Notes: generated by a model not told the origin, from the sequence alone. Counted from the first letter of the stretch, positions 20,268 through 33,253 are shown. The stretch: DNA of 64,000 nucleotides from Rhexocercosporidium sp. MPI-PUGE-AT-0058 (GCA_020746875.1 JAGTJL010000015.1:1240001-1304000), one strand, 5' to 3'. Numbers and translations: made by a program.

Positions 20268-20450
20268 TTCTTAGCTTCTCTAATCTCCCAGATTCGCATA
20301 CTCGTGAAAGAAAGTCATGGAAGTAATATGTCGGTCTGCTTTACGAGATACTGTCAACCTATCTGATTTCACTGCCTTTAGAATTCTCCAAATTCTCCCA
20401 CACTCCTTGTCAAAAGCTTGTAGTAAAATCCAAAAGGCTTTTCTACCACA

Positions 20451-21362
20451 ATGGACAAACTCTCACTTCCAGGAACACGCGAGGACGCATACGAAAAGCT
20501 TTCGATCCATGACCCTGAGCTAGACAGCGACCAAGGCACTATCACCCCAATGATGGATACCACTAGCTGGAGTCTTTGTCGACACAAACGAGACAACCTG
20601 ATTTCCTGTCTCTGGCTCTGTGCCCGCGTTCTCTTCATCGCAACTGCTGTTATTGCCTGCTTTGCATCAGTATGGCTCATCCATCTTACGTCATTCGAGC
20701 TCCACCAAGCCCAGTCCATTCTAGAAGATGTGAGAAGTAGCAGCAGTAGCACCGATTACAGCACAGAATGCTCGCCAGAATCTCACTCTCATTACCACGA
20801 GACTGGCGGACTTTCCAAGTCCACATTAGTTCCTGGTTTCATTCCTGGCGGTACGCTTCCAGTCCCTGGCTACGGCCTTGTATACAACACAACATATTGC
20901 AATGGTTGGGCAGATCCTGAGGGAGCCAAACTCCGTGGTTGTGTGCTTGACCCCAGTCAGGGAGGTTGGATTCATGAACTCTGCCATGATCCAGCACTAC
21001 TGGCTGAATGGTTGAAGATGCCGGATTTTGGATGGTATCATGAACGTAAACATCGGATTCCACAAGAAAGACTCTGGGCGGGTGATATACCAGGAGGACC
21101 TCTCACAGAGCTTTATACGTCACAGAACTTTCATATCCAGCATTGTAAATTTGTCATGAGGTTGCGGATCAAGAATGGAATGCGGAAAAACAGGGGGCTC
21201 GGCTACATTGCACTAGATCCAGGTCACATGAATCATTGCGTGGAGCTCTTAACAGCACCTAAAACCGATCCCAAAGAGCTCACTAAGGTGATATTTGGGA
21301 GGTTTGGGGGTGGTACATCTGGTTTTGGTTTGGCTTCAGAATGCTACATGCCATTATTGTGA
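20451..21362 (+). CDS. Divergent UstYa-like membrane protein (two HxxHC motifs)
   Basis: A single-exon frame of 303 aa. The N-tail of ~48 residues is followed by a membrane helix (CARVLFIATAVIACFASVWL) and a serine-rich stalk. The lumenal domain has YCNGWADPEGAKLRGCVLD, WIHELCHDPALLAEW, the aromatic block DFGWYHERKHRIPQERLWAG, then NFHIQHCKFVMRL and DPGHMNHCVELL. The cysteine block and the paired HxxHC motifs match the proteins at 11878-12642 and 33254-34012. LWAG is also shared with the latter. I infer a third UstYa-related subfamily working in the same pathway. Two candidate operators lie upstream. Confidence 0.72.
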   Translation: MDKLSLPGTREDAYEKLSIHDPELDSDQGTITPMMDTTSWSLCRHKRDNLISCLWLCARVLFIATAVIACFASVWLIHLTSFELHQAQSILEDVRSSSSSTDYSTECSPESHSHYHETGGLSKSTLVPGFIPGGTLPVPGYGLVYNTTYCNGWADPEGAKLRGCVLDPSQGGWIHELCHDPALLAEWLKMPDFGWYHERKHRIPQERLWAGDIPGGPLTELYTSQNFHIQHCKFVMRLRIKNGMRKNRGLGYIALDPGHMNHCVELLTAPKTDPKELTKVIFGRFGGGTSGFGLASECYMPLL

Positions 21363-21896
21363 AATTCTAACAGTTTTCAATTTTATTGGCCTTTTGCTTT
21401 GGGTGTCAAAGATCATGATGTGGATGTTTCTCTCTTTTTGCTTCAAATTGCGTATCACTAGTTTACACACAGATTAAGATTCCAATACAATATCATATCG
21501 AAATGGTTTCAGCCCATAGATAGTATTAGAATTTGAAATTTGGTTTTGCTTGCATAACAAGGCAAGGACCATTAAACTTCACGTGCCCCACTCACTGATT
21601 TCTAACCCCCATCTGCACCAAAAAAAAACCCCCTTTCCTAGCTTGGCTATTACGTCTAGTGAAGAGGCAAGCTTCTACTGCAACGTCGGGGAAGTCACTT
21701 TGTGGAAGTTCTCTAGTGTATTCCATAACTCTCGGAATCCGGACCGAGCACAAAGACTTGATTTCCGGGAAAAGTGCAGATCACGCCGCACCGGTAAAAT
21801 GGACCGGGCAGGTTGCAAAATTTCATGCTATCTACGTAGATTCCCAAAATGTTACTACAGCTTGTATGTTTGCTCGACCATCGAACTCTAATAATC
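21363..21896. other. Intergenic / promoter region
   Basis: 3' flank of the gene at 20451 and promoter of the gene at 21897. Contains an exact inverted copy of the 11-bp operator at 21738-21748. No gene seen. Confidence 0.45.
21738..21748 (-). promoter_or_regulatory. Candidate operator, inverted exact copy (TCCGGACCGAG)
   Basis: Exact reverse complement of CTCGGTCCGGA. It lies about 150 nt upstream of the UstYa-like gene start at 21897. Confidence 0.58.
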
Positions 21897-23003
21897 ATGA
21901 TAAGAAATTCTTGTGACTCCGAGTCACGCAAGTCAAGCGAGTCGAGCAGGAGAGACCTTTTTCTCAACTTCGACAAAACCGGAACGCTTCAGGCCGAGAT
22001 AAGAGAGACTCTGAGCTCACACAGAAGACATCCATTGGTTTTCCCGTGCTCTAAGAAGAGCTTCGCTTCTCTGTTGCATACATGCTTCCTCGTCGTCAAT
22101 ATCGTTTTATTTATAGTAAATGTGCGATACCAAACTCAACCGAATTCCTTTAAAGGAAATGTGTATGGTAAGCCATGACGTTCTTTTGAGCCTTTGTTTT
22201 GCAGAGCCTCGCAACTAATTATTTGAAAGAACCATCGGGCGCACCATATCTAGAGCAATACACACGATATAGCATGCCGTTAGGGGTAAAATCTCCTTTT
22301 ACAACATTTGATCGAGCTATTGCCGATGAAGCATGGGCAAGTATTAGCATGAAAGAAGGCTGTAAGTATCCTGCATCCTACTAGTTGACAAGGAACAAGT
22401 TCTCGAACTAACAATTTTGTCCAAAGTAGGATGGCTCAAAGTTCCCCAGAGAAAGGTTGAGGAGATGGAGGAGCCGTCGATTGAGTTCAGTGATGGATCC
22501 GGTTACTTTTTCGGCATGGACGTGTTTCACCAGCTGCACTGTCTGAACTATTTACGCAAGAAAACTACATTATACGGTCATCTATACCCACCCGAAGAAA
22601 GCAAAGCAGAAGATGAACAGATTCCTCCTGAGTTTCACATTCGTAAGTTGCACTAAATGAACGTCGAGGTTGAGAAACTGACGAGACAGCTCATTGTATC
22701 GATTCAATCCGCCTTTCATTGCAGTGCCACGCCGACTTGAGTCTGATTCCGCAGCGCTGGGCTGATGGTTGGTTGGAACCTTGGGCCATTTGGACTAACA
22801 AGCACATGTGCCGAAACTTTGATGCGATTCGGGACTGGGCTCAATCCAATGTTCCGCGGCTTTCAGGGACACTGCATCATCCTGAGCTGGGGGTAGTAGT
22901 AACGGGCCACTTGAACCTATCTGCACTGCCAATTTGGCAGGAAGCACATGATCCACATGTAGTACCTGGGCATATGCCAGTGTGCCATCCTCAGGATCTG
23001 TAG
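21897..23003 (+). CDS. UstYa/DUF3328-like oxidase, classical type with long C-terminal tail
   Basis: Four exons give 316 aa. Introns are 22161-22204 (donor GTGTAT chosen by frame; GTATGG two bases on is an alternative), 22362-22426 and 22643-22689. A membrane helix (SLLHTCFLVVNIVLFIVNV) lies near residues 55-75. Then come YSMPLGVKSPFTTFD, DEAWASISMKEG, GMDVFHQLHCLNYLRKKT, and the second motif HIPHCIDSIRLSLQCHADL, which is completed only across intron 3. HMCRNFDAIRDWAQ closes the domain. A ~45-residue tail with HHPELG follows, which is unusual for the family. An in-frame ATG at 21849 is a possible earlier start. An exact inverted operator lies upstream. Confidence 0.88.
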
Positions 23004-23286
23004 GGTGTTACTGTAGTCGTTTCCCAGTTGATTTCTGAAATCACATGTCGAATAAATTATTTTCAACAGATATATTACCTTTGTGCTTGTACATGTGTGA
23101 TTGTTTGTTCAGCACGTACGGAAATTTCAAGCTTGAATAGTAGAATAATATTCATTCCTCAATACTGCTGGCCTCAGATGAATTCTGGAATCGCGAATAA
23201 CTGGAGGTATTCTGATGCGCAAGTGAACCTATTGTTTTGGACGGTCTTGAGGCTAAGAGAGTCATTATCATAATCATAGAGTGGTT

Positions 23287-26263
23287 TTAAGCCATATTTG
23301 TAGCTCCAAATAGCTCCATGACGCGATCGAAGAATTCTTCATGGGGAAGCATCACTGAAACCCTCCCAAAAAAACCAAATGCCATAGCGGACAAAGTACG
23401 GCTCTCTCGCTGCGGAGATAGATCTGCCAGATTTCCCCTCACGTTCACCACAGCAAGCGTACACAGTGCCAGAGTTGGTACGTGCAGTAGAATCCTGTGA
23501 TAGTCTTATCTTAGCGATGAGTCTTGAATTACCAACTTGCAGAAAGTAGAAGCAATAAAGTGAAGTAGTAGGCGTGAGATAAGAGGCTTCCACTTACCGA
23601 TCATCCAGATTGTTTGATATGTAGTAACTTGTCGTCAACACTCCTTTGATTGAGTCCAATAATATTGAGGCCGCCAGACTCGTATGGGTGGCTGTTGAGC
23701 TCGCCAAAGAAGGAAGATGCAAGGCCGAAGAGAACGGTATTGAGAAATTGTGACTCAGAATATCCAATGCCGCAAGGACCATTTCATGGTACTGATACAA
23801 TGTAATAATTGCCATCTGGCGCTGCGACTGGTTGCTTGCTCCTTTCGCGCACAAGACTTGTCGGCCTTCCTCAGGTACTGATTCGTACCACGAGTTTAAA
23901 TCTACTAGAAGATTATGTACAAGCAGCTCATGCACTTTTTCTGATCGATTTTGAATATCGGTCTCCTCTGTACTCGTGCTCTTGTCATCGGGCTCGTCGT
24001 AGTCATGCCTCGAGTCAGAGGTAATTGGAGCCCCAGAAGAAGAAGCGTATAATCCTTTGCTAGCTCGAGCACACAAAGTGGCATAACGACATTGCGAAAT
24101 GAGCCAGTCTTCTTGGCCGTCTCGTTGTGGCGGTCGATGCCCATGGTAGTCATCCAGGGAGAGAGAAGGGGGGTTGTATTCAATGCTGGGAAGTAGCTAA
24201 TGGTAATTAGAAGCCAAATTGCGTTCTGCACAGTGAGTGACGCACCGAGAACGTCCTCCAACGCATTGCATACGTCTTGTCGATATTGTATAGAACCCAG
24301 CAAGCGCGCTTGGCATAGATCCTGCTGGCTGGGATTGGACAAGCGCTTTCAAGACCACTCTCTAAATGAAGCTTTAGAGACTGAACTACCGACACTGCCT
24401 CAGCAATAATAGCTGGAAGCTGGGAAACTCCAAGCTTCATGGCGTATTGTGCCTGAAATAATGTCAGTGGAGGTAGCAAAGCTGGAAACAGTCACGTGCT
24501 TCACACTGTGTCCTGTGTGAGCGGCTCATAAACAAGATGAAACGATATGTAAAAGACCACATCACTAGATACATCTCAGGTAAAAGAAATTGGTTCTCAG
24601 TATGAGAGCGAGAAGCTTATAGAAGGGCAGATCATACCATAACGACAAGCCCCTACAGAAAGGTGTCAGCAACCAGCTTCTTGGAATAAAACAATGAGTC
24701 ATAACTGACCAGAAACTTGGTAACAGAATCTGGCTCGAGCAGAATATATTGTCGTAGATCCATAACTTGTGTGAACATAGCTAACTCTTGGCCTGGTTCC
24801 TCCTTTGTGCCAAGGGTGGCACCCCATGTTGCTATGATGCTCAGCAGGAAAATGTCTGCAACAGATATTCGATTCTGATCCCCTTCTGCTTCCTTGCCCA
24901 TGTATGTATGAAAAACTCGCAGTATGTCAGATTTGTCCAGGAAACATCTCACACTTTCATAGATCAAAGTCAGTCAGATATAAGTTGCATGTACATGATC
25001 TTGTTTACTTACCCCCAAGGCTCATTGAAGCACACTAAAGTTGACATTAGCATACTATGCGAGGGTCGGAGGGGTCGAGATTCATACAGTCAAATAACTT
25101 GGGCATCGAGAGCGAAGAGAAATTATTGACAAAACAACTCGGGTCTTGATCGACCTCTTGGACTGAGCTCTTGATTAATGATTTTGGCAAACCCAGCAAA
25201 TAAGCCCTAGATAGAAGCTTCGCTGCGACGCGGCTAACCACATTGATTCTCGAATCGCCGACTGGTTTTTCTTCTTTTTGTGATTTCTGAAATAGAGCGG
25301 ATACGTGCGGTTTGTAGGAAGCCAAACAGTTATCCGCGGACACTTTGATGGATAGTGGTGAAAATACACTCCTTCGCTGGTCTTTTCTTTTTGCGATAGG
25401 AGACGACGGCTGTGAGAGAACTCTATGCCTTTTTGTAGGAGATTCCAAGTCTGCTGATCTGTTTAAAGTTTCAAAATTTCCAAAAGCAATTAGGGCCACA
25501 GGGGAAAGGGGATCGACAGTTGGCTCGGCCATTTGGTCCTGACGAGATATTGGGATGGCATCATCACCTAGAGAATATAAATTAGACTTGCTTACAAGCA
25601 CGTTCATGAATTCTAACTCGCCTTGTTTCCAGGATAGCATAGACCAGTCAGATGTATTCATATCGAACCCGGGTTTATTGCTCGTCGATGGCCGAAGAAG
25701 GGGACTAGACGGTTGAATTTCTGTTGATTGTTGCGGGTCGCAGACTGAAGAGTCAAAAGTAAAATCGAATAAATTGTTTCCATCGTCAAGGCCACCAAAA
25801 TCAGTCATATCCGTCCAAGGAGGTTGATCCAATTCTCCGAAGTTACTAGGGTGCTCCGTGGCCTGGGAATTGGCAGATTCGTCATTGCCGAGTATGATCA
25901 TCGGGCCTGGTGTCTTTGGATTTCGGGAGAAGGGTTTGGGAGTCGACTGGCTAGCACGGGTTTGATGCGATACTTCGTTTGTTGGTTTCGATGGCGAGGA
26001 TGAATAGAGGCAAGTAGCTTGATGTTTCTGTATATGAGGAGCTAGGTAGTTGGAGAGCATGCAGTTGTTGTGATATCAACATACCTCACAGAAAGTGCAT
26101 GGCTTTCGTCCGTTGCCTAGAATCTCAGCATCAATACAATAGCAGGACGAGATGAGCCTAAGATTTGCAACTCACAACGAACTTTTTTCTCCCTACATAA
26201 CTTGCAGGCACCGCGCCGCCTAATGATTCTTTGCTGGTTCTCATCGGAGTCGTTGCAACCCAT
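23287..26263 (-). CDS. Zn2Cys6 transcription factor with fungal_trans domain; likely cluster regulator
   Basis: Nine exons give 784 aa in a consistent frame. Introns: 26117-26175, 26028-26084, 25035-25087, 24954-25012, 24653-24709, 24453-24637, 24197-24245, 23495-23597. The Zn cluster is split by the first two introns and has Cys at residues 20, 23, 30, 36, 39 and 46 (CX2CX6CX5CX2CX6C), flanked by RRRGACKLCREKKVR. The fungal_trans middle domain shows CFNEPWG, VADIFLLSIIATWGATLG, the KRACWVLYNIDKTYAMRW motif, DWLISQCRYATLCARAS and YQYHEMVLAALDIL. Exon 4 is a 22-nt microexon. Intron 24453-24637 is long and may hide one more exon. Such regulators bind paired CGG triplets, and the CGG-T-CCG sites upstream of cluster genes are the natural target. 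No such site was seen upstream of its own start. Confidence 0.85.
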
Positions 26264-27797
26264 GGTAGCAAAGCGCAAGCTGATACAGAACTTGGGAGCT
26301 AACGGCGGTAGTTGAGTGTAGATTATGAGAAGCCACCTTTTTACATTAATTCAGAGCAGTCTTGGAACTCCACCATCATGCTTTGCTTCGACGGCATAGG
26401 AGACATTTTCCTATTGGCGGTTTCTCAATATTATGTTGGTGGCACTCATGGTGCACCAATTGAACTCCGGTGAGCGCAGCGACTTCCATGGACAATAGCA
26501 GGATCTGACCTTCGGATTTGGTGGGTTCATGGGCCCATCTTTGATTTGATCCGGCTGGTGATTTTCATGCAAGCCTGTACTCGGTCTTCACATATGAGGG
26601 GGGTTGCAACACCTGAATGCTAAAAATAGAAGCCTCAACTCTTTGAAGAACTCTTGGTCCGCCTCCAGGTCCGAATCTTGGGCATGGAAAATCCCATCTT
26701 CACAGAATGAGAATCTTGAGGTGGACAAGCGATTTTTTGGGTGGGGAAAGTGCTGTTGCAAGCACTGCCAGGCACCGCGGCTAGAATGACATAAATTCAG
26801 TTCAACACCGACTGCCAACAACAGCTACTGTGTAGCAGCAAATGCAAGGCAGCTCATGTCAGATTGTTCAAGATCATTGATAAAGCGAGATTTTCGAAGA
26901 GATCTTTCTCATACCATTCTCCTGGTTGCAACGTTCCACCGACTTGCTCGGCTCGGCCGTTGGTAACTCAATGGGGCAAGTATCGACCAAAGATAAGGGT
27001 CAGCCAAGCCCAACCCATGTGCGACATAATTAACTCGTTCCGGTCGGATGCAAATTGGGGTTGCTCGGCCCCTCCTCTTCCCCGCTCGCGTTGGTTCATC
27101 TTACATTGAACCTGTGAATTGCGAAGTTCTCATTCGGCCTCAAGTATTCGGAACACTACACCCGAGTCAATCAACCAAGCTGCCCAACAACGCTTAAGCA
27201 CCTCACCCCTCCACATTTCTCCTCCCGCGGCCCGCACCGCAATCTCTCTCCACCTTACGACCTTCTTGAATAGGCTCTTCCGGGATAGGACGAAGTCGCG
27301 AGGAGGTTCAGTTCAAATCATACTTCTACGAAGTACTATCCCCCAAGCTTGAATGTTAAAAGTGAATTTTTTGCGGGTCTAAGACCTAGTTCTTAGCTTC
27401 TAAATGGTCAGAGGCCCTGGATGAAACCTAGAGCACGAGCCAAAGATTGATCTATAGTAGCGGCCAGGGTGTCTTTAGAAACTTCTGGACTTGACGAGCC
27501 TTATCTAAATCCGATTTATTGGCTTGACGCCCTTGCTAGCTATCCACACGAGCTCTAATTTTTGTCGATTTTAAGATTCAAGCTGGGCGGGGAGAGGGGG
27601 GGGGGGGGGGGGGGGGAGCAACACATCATATCAAGGTCTGCAGTCCCAGCGGCGCAGACAGTCACTTGGCTGGTTACAGTATTTTACTTCTCGCCACCGA
27701 CCGTACTCTCCGACATCCTTCAAGCCCGAGAAAGCACCAAAAGTCCATTCCGTGTCCGAGGTCAACACAACAACTGAACACAACCAGTCTCTACGTC
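26264..27797. other. Divergent intergenic region between regulator and ABC transporter
   Basis: About 1.5 kb of non-coding sequence serving two divergent genes. It contains a 21-G homopolymer at 27596-27616. GGTCCG half-type sites occur near 26645-26665, but no full CGGTCCG heptamer was noticed. Short ORFs here have no recognisable content. Confidence 0.45.
27596..27616 (+). repeat. Poly-G homopolymer, 21 nt
   Basis: An uninterrupted run of 21 G residues, preceded by other G-rich sequence, 182 nt before the ABC transporter start codon. It could form a G-quadruplex. Homopolymer length may also be a sequencing artefact. Confidence 0.9.
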
Positions 27798-30700
27798 ATG
27801 GACGACGAGTGGGGGAGCAAATGTATTGACACCAATGATGTCGCTTTTGGCAAGCCAAGTAACTGCACAGCGGCGAACTTCTCTACCTTCGAACGCGAAT
27901 GGCTCTTCTGGCTCTCAGTCGCGACTGCCGCTACCTTTCTGGCACTTGCTGTCCCGCGACTAGCTGTTCTTATTTTCCGCCGTCCTGTCATAGTTCGGGC
28001 GCCATCTCTGATATTGTCTGCCAAGTTGATAACAAGCATTACATTTGTTTGTCTCCGCCTTGGCCTTCTTATTCTCACCCTTCGAAACAAGCATCAAACC
28101 CAAAACGGACGACTTGTGGTCTCTTCGGCCTTGGATCTCGCCGCGGCATGTCTGCTTGTAATTCTCTCCGCTTTTGAACACTTCAAATCCATTCGTCCTT
28201 CTGTTCTAGCTTGTGCCTTCTTGTTACTCGCATTCATTTACGATCTGACTCGTTGCCCATTGCTTTGGCCAGCTTCTCGCCGCCATGTGGATCAAAACTC
28301 GTTCATCTTCGCTGCTTTGTTCACGGCGACAGTCCCTGTGGAATTTTTGTTCCTGATCCTAGAAAGTATACGTCGACGTACGTGGGTCGTGTGGGATGCG
28401 GTTGATCACAGCCCTGAGGAGACAAGCAGTGTCGTGAGTCTTGCACTGTAAGTGATTTCCTTCCAGCCGGTTACAAAACTTCGCCCGTTTTTCCTTCTTC
28501 ATGTCTTCTCTCAACTCCATCTTATCGAATTGATAGTATGCTAACTTCGTGATCTTGAGGTATGCATGGCTCAACCCACTACTGTGGCGTGGCTACCATA
28601 AGCCTTTGATGATGAAGCATTTGTATCCACTAGACCCCGCCCTTTCTGTTCGCACACTAGATCGAAGACCTTCCAATTCTTCAGTAGAAGCATCCGGAAC
28701 TTCGGCATGGCAACTTGCACTTTGGCTTGCAAGGTCGCTAGGAGGATCACTGGTGTTAGCAATCTTTCCGCGACTATGTCTTCTCGGCTTTACCTTCTGT
28801 CAACCATTCTTCGTACAGCGCCTATTGAGGTTTCTTTCGTCTCACGATGATGATTTTTCCACTGCCACCGGACTCGTATCTGTCGCCATTTTTATTTACT
28901 TAGGCATCGCCATTTCAACTGCGTTGTACTGGTACTACCAAGAACGATTCCAGACCATTCTACGTGCTTTTCTCATTTCGGCCATTTATCGCAAGACAGC
29001 CAGCATGACTCATGACGGTGATGGAAATCCTGCTGCCGTGACACTCATGGGTGCTGATGTCGAGGTAATTCAACATTTCTTAGAGTGCAACTCCTGGTTC
29101 ACAGACATTTCCGGGCACAAACTCTTTCGAGAGGGTTATCTTATTTATGAATGCTATATCGGATAAGCTGACGGTGGAATTATTTCGTTCAGCGTGTGTA
29201 TACAGGTCTACGAATGATGCATGAGGTGTGGGCAAACGCCATCCAAATTCCGCTAGCCTTATGGCTACTACAACGACAACTTGGGCTTGCGTTTCTCGCG
29301 CCATTGGTCCTCGTTTTCTTTGGGTTTTCAATCTCGTTCATTATTGCTCGGCATGCAGTCCGCTATCAGACTGCTTGGATGAAAAGCGTGCAAGGACGTA
29401 CAGGCCTTACCTCAACAGTGCTTGGACATATTAAAGATCTCCGCGTCTCTGGATTAACCACTCCTGCATCAACACTCGTAAAGGAGTCCCGCGAGGACGA
29501 AATCAAAGTAGGGGGGCGGTCACGCACCATTGTTGGTATCAGCGCAAGCTTCAGTCAGCTTCCACAAGCAGTAGCGCCCGCTCTAGCGTTTTCGTTTGGT
29601 CCGCACTCGATAAACCAGACACAGGCATTTACGTCTCTTTCACTCCTAGCGTTGCTTACATCGCCACTCCTGATGGTCCTGCAGATTCTGCCCATTATTT
29701 CTGCATCCTTTGCATGTCTTAGGAGAATCAAAATTTTCCTCGACAAACAGGACCGTGTTGACATGAGACAGATACGGTCAACAGAAGAAGTTTACGACAA
29801 GACTGAAAAGTCCGAAACAGAAACCGGGGCAATGGTTACTATCAATGACGGGAGCTTTGGATGGACAGATGGCACTATGGTGCAAAACAATATCAACCTT
29901 CAATTCCCCAAATCTTCTATTAACTTTATAGTGGGTCCCGTAGCCTCTGGAAAGTCAACACTCTGCCGAGCACTTTTAGGCGAGGTGCCTCATACCCGGG
30001 GTAGCGTGACCTTGAAGTCGGACAAGTTGGCATACTCTGATCAGAAGTTGTTCTTGTTTAACGCCTCCATATTTGAAAATATCGTCGGCTTTTCGTCTTT
30101 CGATACGGTTCGCTATGCCGATGTCCTTCGGGCAACAATGTTGATTCAGGACCTTGCTGCTCTTCCGTTAGGCGACAAAACAATAATCGGGACCAAAGGT
30201 ATCATGTTAAGTGGTGGACAACGACAGCGTGTTTCGTTGGCACGCGCTCTCTATCATCACGCTGATATTCTTATCCTAGATGATATATTCAGCGGCCTCG
30301 ACGTGAGTCACCGAGCAACCCGTAGTTTCTATTACCGCCCCTTTTGTTCATATCTTGACTCCTTGCATTTTCCAAGTATTGGAAGGAGGCTAACTATCTA
30401 CTAGGGCTCAACACAGGAGCAGGTTTGCTGGTCCCTTTTTGGGCCAGCTGGCCTTCTACGAAAACGCGGAACGACTACGGTTGTTTGTACACACGCCATT
30501 AGATTTTCATCCTTCGCCGATCAGATCATTGCGTTATCCACGGATGGCACAATTGTCGAAAAGGGTACTTTTTCGGAGATTGTTCAGGACAAGGATCGTG
30601 CCGGCCGTGTTGGTATAACTGAGGTCTCCACCATGGCTCGACCGATCAATCAAAATATCGGACCTGACACAGTTGCAATTGAGACCCAAGAGTCAGCGTC

Positions 30701-32670
30701 AGCAGCAGAGACTCGTCCTGGGAACCAAACGCCGACACACTTAACCCAGTCTGCATCCGCACCTGGTATAGTTATTGATAAGGACGTATGGCGTCATTGG
30801 CTCTCCACAATTGGAGTTTTACCACTAGCGTTGTACTCCGTTCTCATTGTTGGGAATGGTTTCTTCTCCAATTTTCCTACTATTTGGCTCAAGATGTGGT
30901 CTGCGGATTCAACTTCAATGATCCCTGAACACTCCTTTGCATACTGGATCGGTCTTTACGCACTACTAGGCGCATCCGCAGTTTTTTGTGTTCTCCCAGC
31001 CGGCCTCATCATGCTACGTACTGGAGTACGACTGACAGGAACTAGGCTCCATCATATCACTATCGACACCGCGATGCACAGCAGCTTGCGCTTTCTCGGA
31101 AGTAATGACGTAGGCAAGATACTGAATTTATTCAGCCAGGATATGAATATTCTCGACACTCAGCTGCCACGTATGGTAAGCAACATGTGTTTTACATTTT
31201 CCAACGCTGTTGGTCAATCTGTTGTCATCACAATGTCTTCAGCATGGTTAGCTGTAAGCTACCCGATGTTTATAGCATTGCTTTGGGGAGTGCAACGCAT
31301 CTATTTACCAAGTTCGAAGAGGCTTCGTATCCTCGACTTGGAATCAAAGACACCTCTATAGTATGTTACATTTCATCACATCGAAACTTCTTGTGCAATT
31401 GCACTGAAATATTCTGACGACATCCTTCTTATTAGCACAAATTTTCTGGACACGCTCGCTGGTCTGCCTACAATTCGAGCCTTTGGTTGGTTTCCACAGC
31501 AGATCGCTCGTAATAATGCCCTTCTCGATAATTCACAACGTCCCTCGTATCTACTTGCCATGGCGCAACAGTGGTTGATGCTTGCTATGAACTTAATAGT
31601 CGCTATTGTGGCTGTTATACTCGTTGCACTAGCTACTCAGATACGCCTCAACGCAGGTAGTGTTGGTGCCGGCTTGGTTACTTTAATCACGCTCGGCTCT
31701 ACACTAACAACTACTGTCATTGCTTATACTGGCCTCGAGACTTCGCTTGGGGCTATCAGTAGACTGAAAAGTTTTGAGGAAGATACGGAAGTTGAAGGTC
31801 GCAATAACGATGATGTAATGCCCGATAAGGCGTGGCCAACGACAGGTGTGGTTGAGATCGAAAACGTTGATGCGAGTTATATAGGCACGGATAAGGTATT
31901 GAAGGGGCTGACTCTTTCACTTCAAGCTGGAGCCAAGGTTGCTATATGTGGAAGAACCGGAAGGTATGCCATCTCTGCAACATGTTTACATCCCCATTCA
32001 AATTAAAATATTATCTAGTGGCAAATCCTCCATCATCGCACTCCTGCTCCGCCTCATCGAACCAATGTCATCACTCAACACAAGTTCCCCAATTACTATT
32101 GACAGCATCCCCCTCAACACGATCAACCATACCGTTCTCCGCGAGCGTATAATATCCGCATCCCAAGATGCTGTTTTCCTCCCCGAGGGCAGCTCTTTCC
32201 GAGCTAATCTCGACCCATGGAATGCAGCTTCTGATGTAGAGGTCACTGCCGTCCTCCACGATCTCCATCTCTCCCATGTCGTCGAAGAGAAAGGTGGGTT
32301 GAACTCTTTAGCCAACGGAGCCGAGCTCAGCGCCGGGCAAAAACAACTCTTTAGTCTCGCACGGGCGCTACTTAGGAAGGTGGTCAAGCTGCGAGAGACG
32401 GGTGTTAGTGGGGGCCTGTTGCTTTTAGATGAGATTACTGCGAGTGTAGATGCGGAGACAGAGCAAAGTATGAAAAAGTTGTTTGAGGTTGAGTTCAAGG
32501 CTTGGACAGTGGTTATGGTTACACACCGGAAGGAAATGGCAATGAGTTGTGGTAGGGTGATTATGATGGATGCGGGCAGGGTAGTAGAAGATGGAGCGCC
32601 TGAGAAGCTGCTGATGAAGGAGGGTGGGTGGTTTAGGGGGCTGTGGGAGAACGAGGGTATTACTGGATAA
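27798..32670 (+). CDS. ABCC-type (MRP-like) ABC exporter, full length
   Basis: Six exons encode 1466 aa. Introns: 28448-28559, 29065-29192, 30303-30404, 31361-31435, 31964-32018. An N-terminal TMD0 of several helices (residues ~40-190) precedes membrane domain 1, which starts after YAWLNPLLWRGY. NBD1 has Walker A GPVASGKST (~631), LSGGQRQR (~724) and Walker B ILILDDIFSGLD (~745). Membrane domain 2 follows, then NBD2 with Walker A GRTGSGKSS restored exactly across the last intron, signature LSAGQKQLFSLARALL (~1353) and Walker B GLLLLDEITASVD (~1383). ABCC proteins export conjugates, peptides and toxins. In a peptide cluster, export or self-protection is likely. The ATG at 27798 starts a typical lumenal N-terminus; an upstream in-frame stretch is rejected as untranslated. 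Confidence 0.93.
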
Positions 32671-33253
32671 TACCTTGATGGGAGGGTGTGAAGGTGACAG
32701 AGGTGTAGGGCTTTTCAATTTTTGCTTCAGTGCAGCTATTTGTTCAGCGTGTTCATTGGCTCTATTCATTATACCCGTGGAGGTGCTCTCATATTGTTCT
32801 CGATGAGACTTTGTTTCTTATTAGCTTCGATATTTAGGTCCACTTTTTCCATCCACTTTTTCATACGCCAAGAGTCCCCCGAGTGTGTTGGTAGCCTAGA
32901 TTCATTTAATTATGGGCATTCGCCAAGTTTACACACTTCTTTGCTTCTTAAACAATGTGAGGAAAGACAACTCTGGATACAAATCTAGATTAACATGAAA
33001 TGCTAGAAGCAAAAGCTGATTGAAGCACCATCACTGCTGGAAGTACACATCAAAGTTTTGTTCCAGTTATTTTATTCTGTCTCCAGTCAGGATATAATTA
33101 TGGGCCACTTAAACTACGAGAAGAAATGTCCCAAGTTTCTCGGTCTCACCCCTAATATCAGCCCGAACGACACAACAAATTCGCCTCTCTCCCATCCCTC
33201 ATCTCACATAACCATCGCTTCGTAGACATCGAGCCCGCAAACTCAGTCCTGAA
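32671..33253. other. Convergent intergenic region
   Basis: 3' flanks of the ABC transporter and the minus-strand UstYa-like gene. No coding signal. Confidence 0.4.

Larger units (their letters stand above)
19300..20450. other. Intergenic region between precursor and next UstYa-like gene
   Basis: 1.15 kb without a supported gene. An 85-codon open frame at 19401-19658 has no recognisable content. The right half is the promoter of the gene at 20451 and contains two CGGTCCG sites. Confidence 0.45.

Noticed and set aside
27666..27797. 44-residue N-terminal extension of the ABC exporter
   Set aside because: It has no ATG at its 5' end (the frame opens with a non-ATG codon) and the typical ABCC N-terminus starts at 27798.
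29065..29192. Coding sequence between exons 2 and 3 of the ABC exporter
   Set aside because: The frame meets a stop at 29163, and removing this intron joins GADVE to RVYTGLRMMHEVW, as the family requires.
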